Positions 43,802 to 55,624 are shown, numbered from the stretch's first letter. The stretch: 64,000 bases of DNA from Acidovorax sp. 1608163 (GCF_003669015.1 NZ_CP033069.1:2862501-2926500); one strand, 5' to 3'. Numbers and translations: made by a program. Notes: a model not told the origin generated them from the letters alone.

Positions 43802-44581
43802 TTACTTGCCCACCAGCTCGGTAAGCTTGCCCGCCTCAAACTGCTCTTTGAGGGCCGCATCGCAAGGCACGCAGTCTTGCGTCTTCTGCATGGCCGACAG
43901 CTTCTCAATCGCCTGCCAGAGCAAGGCGATCTGGTGCTCTTGTGACGACGCGTTGTCGATCAGCCCACGCATGGCCTGCGACAGCGGGTCGTCCTCCTGC
44001 GTGATGCCGTAGGCCGTGAACTTGCGCTGCTGCTGGGGTTCGGTCACATCGGCGCTTTGGCCCTCTTTGGAGGGGATGATGCGCGCCGGAATACCCACCG
44101 CCGTGGCGCCAGCAGGCACGGGCTTGATGACCACGGCGTTGCTGCCGATCTTGGCGCCATCGCCCACCTCAAAGCCACCCAGCACCTTGGCCCCCGCGCT
44201 CACCACCACGTCTTTGCCCAGCGTGGGGTGGCGCTTGGCGCCTTTGTACAGCGAGGTACCCCCCAGCGTCACACCCTGGTAGATGGTGCAGCCGTCGCCA
44301 ATCTCGGCCGTCTCGCCCACCACCACGCCCATGGCGTGGTCGAAGAACACGCGCTCGCCAAGCTTGGCGCCGGGGTGGATCTCAATGCCCGTGAACCAGC
44401 GCGCAAAGTGCGAGATGAAACGCCCCAGCCACTTGAGCCCATGCCCCCAGCACCAATGCGCAGGCCGGTGCAGCCACACGGCGTGCAGGCCGGGGTAACA
44501 GGTGATGACCTCCCAGGTACTGCGCGCTGCAGGGTCACGGTCAAGGATGCACTGGATGTCGGAGCGCAGGCGGGCAAACAT
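43802..44581 (-). CDS. cysE: Serine O-acetyltransferase
   Basis: 259 residues. After a short N-terminal helical part ([20 protein letters not shown]), the left-handed beta-helix hexapeptide region runs from [20 protein letters not shown] through [33 protein letters not shown] and [16 protein letters not shown] carry catalytic His and substrate residues. It makes O-acetylserine for cysteine synthesis. The C-terminal extension of about 75 residues is longer than in E. coli and not part of the helix. It lies 33 nt downstream of trmJ in an operon. Confidence 0.94.
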   Translation of the reverse strand: MFARLRSDIQCILDRDPAARSTWEVITCYPGLHAVWLHRPAHWCWGHGLKWLGRFISHFARWFTGIEIHPGAKLGERVFFDHAMGVVVGETAEIGDGCTIYQGVTLGGTSLYKGAKRHPTLGKDVVVSAGAKVLGGFEVGDGAKIGSNAVVIKPVPAGATAVGIPARIIPSKEGQSADVTEPQQQRKFTAYGITQEDDPLSQAMRGLIDNASSQEHQIALLWQAIEKLSAMQKTQDCVPCDAALKEQFEAGKLTELVGK

Positions 44582-44614
44582 GTTGGGCTTGTTTTTGGAA
44601 TATGGAAATGCAGT

Positions 44615-45436
44615 CTAGCGCTTTGCCTGGGCGGCTTCGAGCATGGCTTTGGCGACACCACGCAGGATGTGGATTTCTTCGGGGCTGAGTTGCGCGCGGT
44701 TGAAAAGCTGGTTCAGGCGGGGCATGAGCTTCTTGGGCGCAGCGGGGTCCAGAAAGCCGATGCCCGTCAGTGCCTGCTCCCAGTGGGCCAGCATGCCCGC
44801 CACCTGGGCCGCGTCGGCTTGCACGCGGGCAGGCGTCGCGTCTTGCACCGCAAAGCCGCCCAGCGCCTGGCGCCAATCGTAGGCAATGACCTGGATGGCT
44901 GCGCCCAGATTGAGCGAGCCAAAGCCCGGATTGGTGGGAATGGAGAGCGCCGCGTGGCAGCGGTACACGTCTTCGTTGGTCATGCCAAAACGCTCGGAGC
45001 CAAACAGGAACGCCACACCGGTGTGCGCGCCCGCTGGGGCTGGGCTGCCGCCGTCGGCCTCACCGGCCACTGCGATTGAAGCATTTTCAGGCTGCAAGGC
45101 TTGTGTATCCAGCGCAAGGCGCTCTTGTTTCAATAGCATCTCAAAGTGCGCACGGGGCTCCACCGTGGGAGGGCCAAAGTCGCGCGGGGTCATGGCGGTG
45201 GCGCACAGGTGGCTGATGCCCTCCAGGGCTTCGTCCAGCGTCGCCACGATGCGCGCCTTCTCCAGCACATCCAGTGCACCGCTGGCGCGCTGGATGGTTT
45301 CTTCCTTGCGCAGCACATTGGGCCAGCGCGGCGCCACCAGCAACAGGTCGTCAAAACCCATGACTTTCATGGCGCGGGCGGCGGCGCCCACATTGCCAGC
45401 ATGGCTGGTGTTGATCAGGACAAAACGGGTCTTCAT
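44615..45436 (-). CDS. trmJ: tRNA (cytidine/uridine-2'-O-)-methyltransferase TrmJ
   Basis: 273 residues. SPOUT fold: VLINTSHAGNVGAAARAMKV at the N-terminus, FLFGSERFGMTNEDVYRCHA and IPTNPGFGSLNLGAAIQVIA forming the SAM-binding knot. It methylates position 32 of certain tRNAs. Residues about 101-121, including LDTQALQPENASIAV, are a low-conservation insert whose DNA resembles the palindromic repeat. Operon with cysE; divergent from suhB, a conserved betaproteobacterial order. Confidence 0.93.
   Translation of the reverse strand: MKTRFVLINTSHAGNVGAAARAMKVMGFDDLLLVAPRWPNVLRKEETIQRASGALDVLEKARIVATLDEALEGISHLCATAMTPRDFGPPTVEPRAHFEMLLKQERLALDTQALQPENASIAVAGEADGGSPAPAGAHTGVAFLFGSERFGMTNEDVYRCHAALSIPTNPGFGSLNLGAAIQVIAYDWRQALGGFAVQDATPARVQADAAQVAGMLAHWEQALTGIGFLDPAAPKKLMPRLNQLFNRAQLSPEEIHILRGVAKAMLEAAQAKR
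45074..45137 (-). repeat. Palindromic repeat, copy 8, inside trmJ (diverged)
   Basis: GATTGAAGCATTTTCAGGCT, then GCTTGTGTATCCAGCGCAAG and TTTCAATAGC follow the order of the repeat in reverse orientation on the + strand, but the hairpin core is less exact than in the other copies. Confidence 0.45.
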
Positions 45437-45587
45437 GAACGGGCTGCTAGGTAAAAATCCGGCGGTGCAGTTAAAATAGAAGGCTTATTGTCGCTGCCCG
45501 CATCGCCCGGCTGCGATCACCGCTCATGATCCGCAAGACATTTGCATCGCGCAACGCGGTCCGAAGCCTTGCTCACCACCACAATCT

Positions 45588-46517
45588 ATGTCGTCAAATC
45601 TGCACCCCATGCTCAACGTGGCCATCAAGGCTGCACGCGCCGCCGGCGCCATCATCAACCGCGCGGCCCTGGACGTGGAATCCGTGCGTATCTCGCAAAA
45701 GCAGATCAACGACTTTGTGACCGAAGTGGATCATGCGTCCGAGAAAATCATCATCGAAACCCTGCTCACGGCCTACCCTGGCCACGGCATCCTGGCTGAA
45801 GAGTCGGGCAAAGAGTACGGCGCCAAAGATTCGGACTTCGTCTGGGTGATTGACCCGCTGGACGGCACCACCAACTTCATCCATGGCTTTCCTGTGTACT
45901 GCGTGAGCATTGCGCTCACCGTCAAGGGCAAGGTCGAGCAAGCCGTGGTGTACGACCCCACCCGCAACGACCTGTTCACCGCCACCAAGGGCCGTGGCGC
46001 CTACCTGAACGAGCGCCGCATCCGCGTGAGCAAGCGCACCCAGCTCAAGGACTGCCTGATCTCCACCGGCTTCCCCTTCCGCCCGGGCGACAACTTCAAG
46101 AGCTACATGAACATGATGGCCGACGTGATGCAACGCACAGCTGGCCTGCGCCGCCCCGGCGCTGCCGCGCTCGACCTGGCTTACGTGGCTGCGGGCTTTA
46201 CCGATGGATTCTTTGAAACTGGCCTGTCGATCTGGGACGTGGCTGCGGGCTCGCTGCTGGTGACCGAAGCCGGTGGCCTGATCGGCAACTTCACGGGCGA
46301 AGCCGACTTCATGGAACAGCGCGAATGCATGGCGGGCAACCCACGCATCTACGGCCAGCTCGTTCCCATCCTGGGCAAATACAGCAAGTTTGCAGGCGCA
46401 GGCGACAAGGCCGCGGTACGCCAGGCTGCAGAGGAAGAAACGGCAGACGCGGCAACCCCAGCGAACGAAACAGCCGCACCAAGCAATGCATCGGCCACAG
46501 GCGACGCACCCTTCTGA
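45588..46517 (+). CDS. suhB: Inositol-1-monophosphatase family protein SuhB
   Basis: 309 residues. Metal and phosphate sites: Glu in [23 protein letters not shown] and [18 protein letters not shown]. In addition to phosphatase activity, E. coli SuhB takes part in rRNA antitermination complexes. The C-terminal tail of about 40 Ala/Glu/Thr residues (after [14 protein letters not shown]) is extra and probably unstructured. A short AT-rich TTAAAAT lies about 120 nt upstream as a possible -10. Confidence 0.94.
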   Translation: MSSNLHPMLNVAIKAARAAGAIINRAALDVESVRISQKQINDFVTEVDHASEKIIIETLLTAYPGHGILAEESGKEYGAKDSDFVWVIDPLDGTTNFIHGFPVYCVSIALTVKGKVEQAVVYDPTRNDLFTATKGRGAYLNERRIRVSKRTQLKDCLISTGFPFRPGDNFKSYMNMMADVMQRTAGLRRPGAAALDLAYVAAGFTDGFFETGLSIWDVAAGSLLVTEAGGLIGNFTGEADFMEQRECMAGNPRIYGQLVPILGKYSKFAGAGDKAAVRQAAEEETADAATPANETAAPSNASATGDAPF

Positions 46518-46586
46518 TCGCCAGCCCAGGCTGCTGCGCGGTTAACTCCGTGCAGCAAGCCCCAAGCCATCGCAAGACAGCACCAC

Positions 46587-46607
46587 ACGGGCCCTTCAGG
46601 GCCCCGT
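46587..46607. terminator. GC-rich hairpin between convergent suhB and the HD-GYP gene
   Basis: CGGGCCC / GGGCCCCG with a TTCA loop and one unpaired C. The T tail is weak (GTTGTTCATT), so it is only a moderate candidate. Confidence 0.45.
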
Positions 46608-46610
46608 TGT

Positions 46611-47740
46611 TCATTCAGGATCGGGGTACTTGAGTGCGATGCTGCGGAAGTCTTCCGCAATGTCCACAAAGGCATCCACCATGTCCGGGTCAAAGTGGGT
46701 GCCCTTGCCCTTGAGGATGGTGCTGCAGGCCTGCTCGTGCGAGAAGGCCACCTTGTACACGCGCTTGTTGATGAGCGCGTCATACACATCGGCCACCGCC
46801 ATGAGCCGGGCCGACACCGGAATATCCTCGCCCGCCAGCCCCAGCGGGTAGCCACTGCCGTCCCACTTTTCCTGGTGGCTGTAGGCAATTTCCTTGGACA
46901 CGCTCAAAAACGCCACCCGCATGCCCAGCCGCCGCTCGGCGTCTTCGATCGCGTTGCGCCCCAGGGTGGTGTGGGTCTTCATGACCTCAAACTCGTCCAC
47001 CGTGAGCTTGCCAGGCTTGAGCAAGATACTGTCCGGGATGCCGATCTTGCCAATGTCGTGCAGCGGCGCCGATTTGTAGAGCAGCTCGATCATGCGCTCG
47101 GTCAGCACCGACTCAAAGCGCGGATGGTTGCGCAAGCGCTCGGCCAGCGTTTTCACATACAGCTGGGTGCGGCGGATGTGGTTGCCGGTTTCGTTGTCGC
47201 GCGTCTCCGCCAGCGACGTCATGGCCATGATGGTCACGTCCTGGATGGCCTGCACCTCCAGGGTGCGCAAAGCCACTTCGCGCTCCAGGTAGGCGCTTTT
47301 GTCGCGCAAAAAATCGGCCGTGGCCTTCAGCGCCAGGTGGGTGTTGACACGGGCCAGCAAAATGGGCGGGCTGATGGGCTTGGTGATGTAGTCCACAGCC
47401 CCAGGGCCAGGCCCATGCGCTCATCGTCGGGGTCTGAGCGGGCGGTCAGAAAAATCACGGGGATGTCTCGGGTGGCCGCATTGGCCTTGAGGCGGCGGCA
47501 CACCTCGTAGCCATCGACCTCGGGCATCATGATGTCCAGCAGCACCAAGTCCGGAGGCGTGCCCGACAGCGCAATCTTGAGGGCCTTCTCGCCGTTGTTG
47601 GCCACCTTCACCATGAAGTGATCGCGCAGCAAGGTCCCCATGAGCGTGAGGTTCTCGGGCGTGTCGTCCACCACCAGCACGGTGGCGATGTGCTTGTCCA
47701 CCAGGGTGGAAGAATTCACGACAAAGGGCGCTTGTTCCAT
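46611..47740 (-). pseudogene. Response regulator with HD-GYP c-di-GMP phosphodiesterase domain, one-base frameshift
   Basis: From ATG 47740 ([21 protein letters not shown] upstream) the receiver domain reads [16 protein letters not shown], with phospho-acceptor Asp in [13 protein letters not shown]. It loses frame after MGLALG. The other frame continues with [20 protein letters not shown], a helical linker and the HD-GYP domain (HDIGKIGIP, HQEKWDGSGYPLGL, VYDALINKRVY). One base added at CCCC 47399-47402 restores GLALGAVDY and 376 residues. It should be phosphorylated by the adjacent hybrid kinase (stop 25 nt upstream of this start) and then hydrolyse c-di-GMP. Sequencing error is the likely cause of the break. 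Confidence 0.88.
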
Positions 47741-47764
47741 GGGCATTCCTGCGAAGTACACCGT

Positions 47765-50700
47765 TCAGAGATCCTGGCCACCAATGGGGCGATCCTGGGG
47801 ATCGCCCTCCCGCCGCTCGGGCATCTGCTCCAGGGCCAGTTCGAAATCAAAGTTGCGAACCTGCGCCTGCACCACCGCAAAGCTTTCGCCCAGCACGGCC
47901 TGAAGCATAGTTGCATTGTGTTGCAAAAACTCGGTGGCCGCCGGGTCATCACGCTCCAGCAGTTGACGCAACTGCGCCAAGGCGTCGTCAGGCGATGCCA
48001 CGGCCACCTCTGGGGTGGGCGCTGGCGCCACAGGCACAGGCGAGACCTGCGCCAGTTCAGACTGCCGCACCCATGCTTGCAAGCCTGCCACCAACGGTTC
48101 CATGGACGCCGCCAGCGCACCCAGCAGCGGAATCAACTGGGGGGTCGAACGGTCCACCAGCGGGTTGCGCAGAGCCTGCTCCAGCGCACGCGCATGCTCT
48201 GAGGCTTCCTGCGCCCCGATGTTGGCCGCCACCGAGCGCAGCGTGTGCGCCAGCCGTTCGGCCAGCGCACGGTCGCCGCCCGCAATGGCCGCATCGATCT
48301 GAGACACCACCGACGACTGCGCCTGCACAAAGCGGGTCAGCATGTCGGCATACAGCGCAGGCTTGCCCAGGGCGCGCTGCAACCCCAGGGTGGTATTGAG
48401 CCCCAGCACCACCGGCGGCCACCCCACCAGGCGGGGCACCGGCGCGGCAGGCACCACCAGGGGCTGCGACAGCGCGGGCGCCTGCACAGCCTGCGCCCCC
48501 AGACCGGGGCGCGGGCGGATCCAGCGCGACAGCGCGGCCCACAGCGCGGCTGGCTCAATGGGTTTGGCCACATGGTCGTTCATGCCCGCAGCAAAGCAGC
48601 GTTGCCGATCGGACTCCATGGCGTTGGCCGTCATGGCGATGATGGGCAGATCACGGTAACGCGGGTCCTGGCGCAGTTGCCGGGTGGCGGTTTCCCCGTC
48701 CATCACGGGCATCTGCATGTCCATCAGCACGGCGTCGTAGCTGGCTTGTTCCAGTTGGTCCAAGGCCATCTTGCCGTTGTCCGCCACATCCACCACAAAG
48801 CCCGCGTCGCGCAGCAACTCCACCGCAACAATCTGGTTGAGTTCGTTGTCCTCCACCAGCAGCACGCGGGCGCCGCGCACAGCGAGGGGCAACACCTCCA
48901 CCGCCGGTGCCACGGCAGGTACGCGCAGGTGGCTTGCACCGTCCAGGGGCTGCATCAAGGTGTCAAACAACAGCGAAGCATTGACGGGCTTGATTAACAC
49001 CGTCTCGATGCCCTCGGCGCGTGCTGCGCGCATCACATCCTCGCGGCCATAGGCCGTGACCATGAGCATCTGCGGCACCTGGGGCATGCCCAGGCTGCGG
49101 ATGTGCCTGGCCAGCTCCACGCCGTCCATGCCCGGCATGTGCCAGTCCAGCAACAGCAGGCCATAAGGGCGCTGCTTGTCCATGGATTCGCGCAGCGTCT
49201 GCAAGGCCTCCAGGCCCGAGTAGACCTGGTCCACTTCAAAGCCCATGGCCATCAACATGTCAGACAGCACGGTGGCCGCAGTGTGGTTGTCGTCCACCAC
49301 CAGCACGCGCCGCCCGCGCAGGTCGGCCGGGGGCTGCAGCACCCGAGCCGGCGCACCCCGCTCCAGCGGCAGCGTGATCCAGAAGGTGGAACCCCGCCCA
49401 AACTCGCTGCGCACCCCCACCTCGCCCCCCATCAGCTCCGCCAGGCTCTTGCAGATGGCCAGCCCCAGCCCCGTGCCGCCGTAGCGGCGCGTGGTGGAGG
49501 TGTCGGCCTGCTGAAAGCTCTGGAACAGGCGCGCAATCTGCTCCGGCGTCAGCCCGATGCCGGTGTCGCGCACCTCAAATCTGAGCATGACGCGCTGGGC
49601 ACTTTGCTCCAGCAGACGCACCACAATGCTGATCTCGCCCTTGTCGGTGAACTTGATGGCGTTGTTGGCGTAATTGATGAGGATCTGCCCCAATCGCAAC
49701 GCATCCCCCACCAGATTGGGCGGCACATCGCTGGCCACATCGCACACCAGCTCCAGGCCCTTGACGCCCGCCTTGTAGCCCACCACATCGGCCACGCTCT
49801 CGAGCAATCGGTCCAGCACAAAGGGCTGCTTTTCCACCGACAGCTTGCCCGCCTCGATCTTTGAAAAATCCAGGATGTCGTTGATGACCCCCAGCAGATG
49901 CTGGCCGGCCTGCTGGATCTTGCTCACATAGTCGTGCTGGCGCGGGTTCAGGCCCGATTTGAGTGCCAGGTGCGACATGCCGATGATGGCGTTCATCGGG
50001 GTGCGGATTTCATGGCTCATGTTGGCCAGAAAATTGGACTTGAGCGCCGTCGACTCCTCGGCCAGGTCTTTGGCGCGCAGCAGGCTTTGCTCTGCCAACT
50101 TGCGCTCGGTGATGTCGACAAACGTACCTATCGCACCGCCCGCAGACCCGTCCGGCCTCAAAAAGCCGTGCAGCCAGAACAGGGTGTGGTGCATCTGGCC
50201 ATCGGCATAAGGCAGGTCCACCTCTTTGTGCACCGCCCGCACGCCGTCCAAGGCCTGTGCAGCATCCTGGTCAAACTGCGAGCGCAACTCATCGGGCAAA
50301 AAGCCCAGGTCGTAAACGGTTTTGCCGATGAATTCGGCGCGCTGCACACCAAACGCCTGCTCATAGGCGCGGTTGAAGCCGATGTAGCGGCCATCGGCCC
50401 CTTTGTAGAACAAGGGCACGGGGATGGCGTCGATCAACGCCTGCTGGAAGTCCAGCTGCGCAGCCACCTGGGCCTCCAACTGCTTTTGGTCGTGGATATC
50501 GACATTCACGCCCACCACGCGCACGGCGCGCCCCTGCTCATCGCGGAAGATGCGGGCGGCCTCCAGGAACCAGCGCACCTCCCCGTCGGGCCGCACGATG
50601 CGCCAGGAGTCACGCAAATGGTCTTGCGTGCCATGGATGCTGGCATCGAAGTATTCGCGGGCGCGGTCACGGTCCTGCGGGTGCAGGCAGGCCAGCCAAT

Positions 50701-52657
50701 CCTCGCGCGACTGGGGCTGCGAGTCGGGGGCAAAGCCCATCATCGCCGCCAGCTTGGAAGACCACAGGATGCGGCCACTGACCAAGTCCACGTCAAAGAC
50801 ACCGATCTTGCCAGCCTCCTGCGCCAGCTCCAGCCGCTCATGGATTTCGCGCAGCGCCACCTCGGCCTGGCGTGCCTCGGTCACGTCCTCGATCACCCAC
50901 AGCGAGGCATTGGCAAACCCCTCCATCTGCAGCCTACGCCCTGACAGCCGCGCATGGAAGCTGCTGCCATCGGGCCGATACAACAAGGCCGTCTCACGCA
51001 CCGCCTCATCGGGCTCCAGCCCCGGCATGCCCTTGGCACGGAAGGCCTCATAGGGCACATCGCCACCAAACAAAAACGCCGCATAGCGCCCCAGCAGCTG
51101 CGACGAGGTTTCGCCCATGAGGGCCACAAACGCGGGGTTGAACTGGCGCAGCTGCCCATCGCAAATCAGCACGATGGGCGGGGCATTGTCAAAAATGGCG
51201 GTTTGCTGCTCCAGCAGCTCATTGAGCAGGCGCTCGCGGCGCTGCAACTCGGCCTGCGAGCGCATGCGCTCCGACACTTCTTCGTGCAGGCCCACGATCG
51301 CAATGCGCTTGCCCCGCGCATCGAACACGGGCGACAGGGTCGCCTCGTCGTGGTAGATGCTGCCGTCCCGGCGCTGGTTGACAAAATTGCCTTGCCAGGA
51401 CTGCCCCGAGAGCAACGTGGCCCACATGGACTGGTAGGTTGCGGCGGGCGTCTGGCCGCTGGCCACGATCGACGGCTTGCCCCCTCGCACCTCCTCCAGC
51501 GTGTAGCCGGTGTTGCGCTCGTACTGGGGGTTGACCCATTCAATACGCCCATCGCCATCGGTGATCACCACCGCCACCGGGCTGCTCTCCAGCGCAGCCC
51601 CCAGCACCCTGAAGCGCTCCAGCGCAGCCGCCACTTGCGCGCGGCTGCGCAGCAAATCCAGCAGCAACCAGCCCAGCAGCGCAAACAGCACAAACGCCAC
51701 GGCCCCCACCTGCAAGCGCTGCGACCAGGGCATCAAAGCACTCACATCGTCCAGCAGCACCAGTTGCCACTGCCCACCCGGGTCGTGCAGATCGATGCTG
51801 CGGTGCGCGATGGCATGGGGCACCCCGTTGAGCACGACCTGCGTGGCCTCGGGGCTGAAGGGGAGTGCAGAGGCCACGCCCTTGTCAAAATGCCGCCCAA
51901 ACTGCCGCGACGCGCGGATGCTGTCGATGCGGGCCTGCGTGAGGGGTGGCGCCACGGCAAACAGCCACTCGGGTCGCGTGGACGAAAACGCCACCCCCTG
52001 CGGCGACAGCAGCAAAGCGGGCATGCCAATGCGCGCCAGCAGGCTGTCAAACGACTCAAAACCCACCTTGAACATCACCACGCCGATGATGGCGCCCGAC
52101 GGCGAATCCATCTCGTACAGCGGGGCGGCGTAGTACAGGCCACGCTCCTGCGAGTTGGTGCCAATGGCGGGGTACACACTCACCCCACCCTGGATGGCTT
52201 GCTGAAAGTAAGGGCGATAGGCCAGATTGATGCCCGTGGAGCGCGGCCCGGCGGTCTCGTGGGCCACCACGGTGCCGTCGGCCGACATCACGTACACGCC
52301 TTGCACCAGAAACCGCTCGCGGGCCACGCTCAGGCGGGCCAGCGCCTGCGGATAGTCCGGCGCAAGCACGCCCCGGGCCATGTCCTTGAGCAAAGGCTCA
52401 CTCAGCCCCAGCAACGACACAGCCCCCGACATGCCGGAGCCCATGGCCTGGTTGTTAAGCAAATCGGTCGCTTGCTGCAGTTTGGTCTGGCGGTCTTCGT
52501 TGCGGTCCACCCCTCGCCAGTAGGCAAACAGCTCCACCGTGAGCCAGGCCGCCAGCAATGCGGCCACGGCCACGACGGCTACCGCCCTGAAGCCCTGGGC
52601 GTTGCGGTCCAAAACCTTGTCCACAAACACGCCCACGCCACCACCTGCCCGCTTCAT
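47765..52657 (-). CDS. Large hybrid sensor histidine kinase (four PAS, two REC, HPt)
   Basis: 1630 residues, all in one frame. Membrane helices near 24-46 and 325-350 enclose a dCACHE-like periplasmic sensor. About four PAS domains follow (for example [20 protein letters not shown]). Then HisKA with His near 878 ([18 protein letters not shown]), HATPase ([22 protein letters not shown]), REC1 with Asp near 1169 ([13 protein letters not shown]), REC2 with Asp near 1311 ([13 protein letters not shown]) and HPt with His near 1472 ([12 protein letters not shown]). This gives a complete phosphorelay in one chain. The HD-GYP response regulator directly downstream is the likely output. The signal is unknown. 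Confidence 0.94.
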   Translation of the reverse strand: MKRAGGGVGVFVDKVLDRNAQGFRAVAVVAVAALLAAWLTVELFAYWRGVDRNEDRQTKLQQATDLLNNQAMGSGMSGAVSLLGLSEPLLKDMARGVLAPDYPQALARLSVARERFLVQGVYVMSADGTVVAHETAGPRSTGINLAYRPYFQQAIQGGVSVYPAIGTNSQERGLYYAAPLYEMDSPSGAIIGVVMFKVGFESFDSLLARIGMPALLLSPQGVAFSSTRPEWLFAVAPPLTQARIDSIRASRQFGRHFDKGVASALPFSPEATQVVLNGVPHAIAHRSIDLHDPGGQWQLVLLDDVSALMPWSQRLQVGAVAFVLFALLGWLLLDLLRSRAQVAAALERFRVLGAALESSPVAVVITDGDGRIEWVNPQYERNTGYTLEEVRGGKPSIVASGQTPAATYQSMWATLLSGQSWQGNFVNQRRDGSIYHDEATLSPVFDARGKRIAIVGLHEEVSERMRSQAELQRRERLLNELLEQQTAIFDNAPPIVLICDGQLRQFNPAFVALMGETSSQLLGRYAAFLFGGDVPYEAFRAKGMPGLEPDEAVRETALLYRPDGSSFHARLSGRRLQMEGFANASLWVIEDVTEARQAEVALREIHERLELAQEAGKIGVFDVDLVSGRILWSSKLAAMMGFAPDSQPQSREDWLACLHPQDRDRAREYFDASIHGTQDHLRDSWRIVRPDGEVRWFLEAARIFRDEQGRAVRVVGVNVDIHDQKQLEAQVAAQLDFQQALIDAIPVPLFYKGADGRYIGFNRAYEQAFGVQRAEFIGKTVYDLGFLPDELRSQFDQDAAQALDGVRAVHKEVDLPYADGQMHHTLFWLHGFLRPDGSAGGAIGTFVDITERKLAEQSLLRAKDLAEESTALKSNFLANMSHEIRTPMNAIIGMSHLALKSGLNPRQHDYVSKIQQAGQHLLGVINDILDFSKIEAGKLSVEKQPFVLDRLLESVADVVGYKAGVKGLELVCDVASDVPPNLVGDALRLGQILINYANNAIKFTDKGEISIVVRLLEQSAQRVMLRFEVRDTGIGLTPEQIARLFQSFQQADTSTTRRYGGTGLGLAICKSLAELMGGEVGVRSEFGRGSTFWITLPLERGAPARVLQPPADLRGRRVLVVDDNHTAATVLSDMLMAMGFEVDQVYSGLEALQTLRESMDKQRPYGLLLLDWHMPGMDGVELARHIRSLGMPQVPQMLMVTAYGREDVMRAARAEGIETVLIKPVNASLLFDTLMQPLDGASHLRVPAVAPAVEVLPLAVRGARVLLVEDNELNQIVAVELLRDAGFVVDVADNGKMALDQLEQASYDAVLMDMQMPVMDGETATRQLRQDPRYRDLPIIAMTANAMESDRQRCFAAGMNDHVAKPIEPAALWAALSRWIRPRPGLGAQAVQAPALSQPLVVPAAPVPRLVGWPPVVLGLNTTLGLQRALGKPALYADMLTRFVQAQSSVVSQIDAAIAGGDRALAERLAHTLRSVAANIGAQEASEHARALEQALRNPLVDRSTPQLIPLLGALAASMEPLVAGLQAWVRQSELAQVSPVPVAPAPTPEVAVASPDDALAQLRQLLERDDPAATEFLQHNATMLQAVLGESFAVVQAQVRNFDFELALEQMPERREGDPQDRPIGGQDL

Positions 52658-52861
52658 GCCCAGCGCAACGCAGCACCCCGGCTGCGCACCCCACGGTCTG
52701 ACCCAAATGACTTATCGCGCATCACTCACTCCCTAAAGACTGAACGCACCCACGCGCTATCGATTGAGATATTTCGCCGCTGAATGGGCCCTGCCTGCAC
52801 GCCCGCAGCACCCCGCCTGCGCCAAGTGGCGCTGCCGCCTCACGCGCTCGCCACCACGGCG

Positions 52862-55411
52862 CTACTGGTGCGGGTACAAAAACGCATCCATCTCTTCCAC
52901 AGGCACAGGCCTGCCAAACAGATACCCCTGGAACCCCTCGCACCCGTGCAGCCTCAAAAACCCCAGCTGCCCCGCCGTCTCCACCCCCTCGGCCACCACC
53001 TCCAGGTCCAGGCTCTTGGCCAGCGCCAGGATCGTCCTCACAATCGCCGCGTCGTTCGGGTCGCTCAGCACGTCCCTCACAAAGCTCTGGTCTATCTTCA
53101 CCTGGTCCAGCGGCAGCCGCTTGAGGTAGCTCAAGCTCGAGTACCCCGTGCCAAAGTCGTCCAGCGCAAAGCCCACTCCTTCTTTCTTGAGTTGCTCCAT
53201 GCGCTCTATCGTGTCTTCTATGTCTCCCAGCAGCAGGCTTTCCGTGAGTTCGAGTTTGAGTCGGTGCGGGTCGGCCTGGCAGTCTTTCAAGGTGCCCAGC
53301 ACTTGGGCCACGAAGCCTGCTTGTCTGAATTGCCGGGCGCTGACGTTCACGGACAGGGTCAGGTGCGCTGTGGCCGGGTTTTGCGCCCAGGTGGCCAGTT
53401 GGCTGCAGGCGGTGTGCAGTACGGTTTGCCCCAGCGGCAGGATGAGGCCGGTTTGTTCTGCCAGGGGGATGAAGTCTGCCGGGCTGATCATGCCGCGCTG
53501 GGGGTGGCGCCAGCGTGCCAGGGCTTCTGCTCCCACGAGTTTGCCGTCGTGGTCCACCACGGGTTGGTAGTGCACCATGAGTTCGCCCCGTGCCAGGCCT
53601 TGGCGCAGGTCGGCTTCCAGGTTGGAGCGGGCGTTCACCGCCGCTTGCATGTCGGGGTCAAAGAAGCGTTGGGTGTTGCGTCCTGCGGCTTTGGCCTGGT
53701 ACATGGCCAGGTCTGCGCGTTTGAGCAGTTCGTCGACCGTCAGGCGTTGTTCTCCGTACAGGGTGATGCCGATGCTGGGGGTGCTGTAGTGTTGGCCTCC
53801 GTCCAGCGCAAAGGGTTCGTTCAGGCTGGCCAGGAGTTTGTCAGCCACGATTTCTGCCTGGGTGGCGGCTTCGTGCAGGTCGGCGCTGAGGTTTTCCAGC
53901 ATGACCACGAATTCGTCGCCCCCAAAGCGTGAGACGGTGTCGGCTTCGCGCACGCTGCCCACCAATCGCGCGGCCACTTGCGACAAAAGCTGGTCGCCCA
54001 TGTCGTGGCCCAGGGTGTCGTTCAAGTCTTTGAAGTTATCCAGGTCGATGAACAGCAGCGCGCCTTGGGCTTTGGTGCGCTGGCCTGCGGCGATGGAGCG
54101 TTGCAGCCGGTCCAGCAGCAGGCGCCGGTTGGGCAGGCCTGTCAGGGCGTCGTAGAACGCCAGGCGCTCTATCTCTTGCTCTGCTCGCTTGCGGTCTGTG
54201 ATGTCCATGGTGAAGCCATGCGACAGCACCGTGCCATCAGGCTCCTTGTGGGGCACGGCGCTGGTCATGTGCCAGCGCACGTCGCCCTCGGGCGTGTTGA
54301 CGCGGTATTCGCACTGCCAGGGCACCATGCGGCGCACCGACACCAGGGCCGAGCGGCGCAGCTGTGGCGCATCCTCAGGCACCACATGCTTGAGCAACAG
54401 GCCATGGTCCCGCGCCACATCGCTGGGGGTGACACCCAGAAACTGGCGCACGGCATCGCTGATGTACTGCACGCTGGCCGTGGAGCCATCAGCATGCAGC
54501 CGGTACTGGTAGATGAACCCCGGGATGCGGCTGGCAATGCGCTGGATGAAGAGCAGTTGCTCACGCAGTTGCTCGGCGGCACGGTGTTCGTCCGTCACGT
54601 CCTGCACCACCCCCATCTGCACCGACATGCCATCGCGCGACAGCGAATGCCGCACACGCGAACGCATCCAGCGCACCTCGCCATCGGGGCGCTGCCAGCG
54701 GTATTCCATGTCCGAGCCATCACCCAGTCGGCAGGCCTTGTCGTAAATCAGGCGGTCTTCTGCAGGAATGCCGCTGACCGCCCGCTCGGTGCTGAGCCAC
54801 TCCTGGCGCTCAAACCCGGCAATGTCACACAGGCCGGGGGACCACAGCAGCACCGTCTCGCCCGGGTCCTCGATGCGGCGCCAGTGCCCTGCGTGCGCCA
54901 GGCTTTCCATGGTGTTGAAGACTTCGGTCTGCTCGTGCAGATCACGGCGGGCATCGTCCAGGGCCGCCTCGGCGCTCGCCAGGGCCACGCGCAGGTTTTC
55001 GGCCTCGGAGGCGTCGCGCACGCTCACCACAATGCAGTGGTCGGCCACGCGCCGGGCCGACAAGTCCCACGCCAGCTGCACCCGCGTGCCCTCGCGCACC
55101 ACCTGGCGGCAGTCCAGCGGCACGCCCAGGCGCGCCACGGCGCACAGCTGGTCCACCAGCGAGGTGCCGGCGAGCAAATCAAAAACGACCTCGGCCACCA
55201 CGCCTTCCTCGCGCACCGCGCCCAGGCCCGGCATGCGGCGGGCAGCGGCGTTGGCCGCCCACAGGTAGAGGTGGTCTTCCTCCAGGCGAAACTCCAGCAG
55301 CGCCACAGGCACCACATCCAGCAGCGCTTGCAGCCGCCCATGCGCCTGGGGCCCCATCAGGCTGTCGCCCTCGGGGTAGAGAAGATCTGTCAGCAGTTCG
55401 GAAGAAATCAC
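52862..55411 (-). CDS. PAS-GGDEF-EAL protein, no membrane segment
   Basis: 849 residues from GTG 55411 (VISSELLTDLLYPEGDSLMG); the open frame continues upstream to 55507 and ATG 55357 is a shorter choice. Two or three PAS domains come first (LQALLDVVPVALLEFRLEED; LLWSPGLCDIAGFERQEW; PGFIYQYRLHADGSTAS), then GGDEF (SRFGGDEFVVML, intact) and EAL (GAEALARWRHP, ALDDFGTGYSSLSYLKRLP, intact). No signal peptide or membrane helix is seen, so it should be cytoplasmic. Both enzymatic motifs are complete. It lies upstream of the hybrid kinase gene on the same strand (204 nt gap), so the three genes form a c-di-GMP signalling unit. Confidence 0.92.
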   Translation of the reverse strand: MISSELLTDLLYPEGDSLMGPQAHGRLQALLDVVPVALLEFRLEEDHLYLWAANAAARRMPGLGAVREEGVVAEVVFDLLAGTSLVDQLCAVARLGVPLDCRQVVREGTRVQLAWDLSARRVADHCIVVSVRDASEAENLRVALASAEAALDDARRDLHEQTEVFNTMESLAHAGHWRRIEDPGETVLLWSPGLCDIAGFERQEWLSTERAVSGIPAEDRLIYDKACRLGDGSDMEYRWQRPDGEVRWMRSRVRHSLSRDGMSVQMGVVQDVTDEHRAAEQLREQLLFIQRIASRIPGFIYQYRLHADGSTASVQYISDAVRQFLGVTPSDVARDHGLLLKHVVPEDAPQLRRSALVSVRRMVPWQCEYRVNTPEGDVRWHMTSAVPHKEPDGTVLSHGFTMDITDRKRAEQEIERLAFYDALTGLPNRRLLLDRLQRSIAAGQRTKAQGALLFIDLDNFKDLNDTLGHDMGDQLLSQVAARLVGSVREADTVSRFGGDEFVVMLENLSADLHEAATQAEIVADKLLASLNEPFALDGGQHYSTPSIGITLYGEQRLTVDELLKRADLAMYQAKAAGRNTQRFFDPDMQAAVNARSNLEADLRQGLARGELMVHYQPVVDHDGKLVGAEALARWRHPQRGMISPADFIPLAEQTGLILPLGQTVLHTACSQLATWAQNPATAHLTLSVNVSARQFRQAGFVAQVLGTLKDCQADPHRLKLELTESLLLGDIEDTIERMEQLKKEGVGFALDDFGTGYSSLSYLKRLPLDQVKIDQSFVRDVLSDPNDAAIVRTILALAKSLDLEVVAEGVETAGQLGFLRLHGCEGFQGYLFGRPVPVEEMDAFLYPHQ

Positions 55412-55624
55412 GATCGCTCTGGAGTCTCTGAAAAATGAAGGGCCGAACCTGGCGATGGGTGACGATTGCCGCCGCAATGATGACAGTATGTCAAAAGGTA
55501 ACAGCAAATCGAAACAAAGCGGCAGAGATTTCTCAAGCTCGCCCCCTTCTGTACCCTGCTACAGTCCACGCCTCATTGCCGCAGCCCCCTGCCAAACCGC
55601 CCCTTTCAGCCACTTTTAGCACGC

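Noticed and set aside
50954..52783. 609-residue forward frame opposite the hybrid kinase
   Set aside because: Arg/His/Gln-rich with no motif; shadow of the kinase gene, whose domains are all intact.
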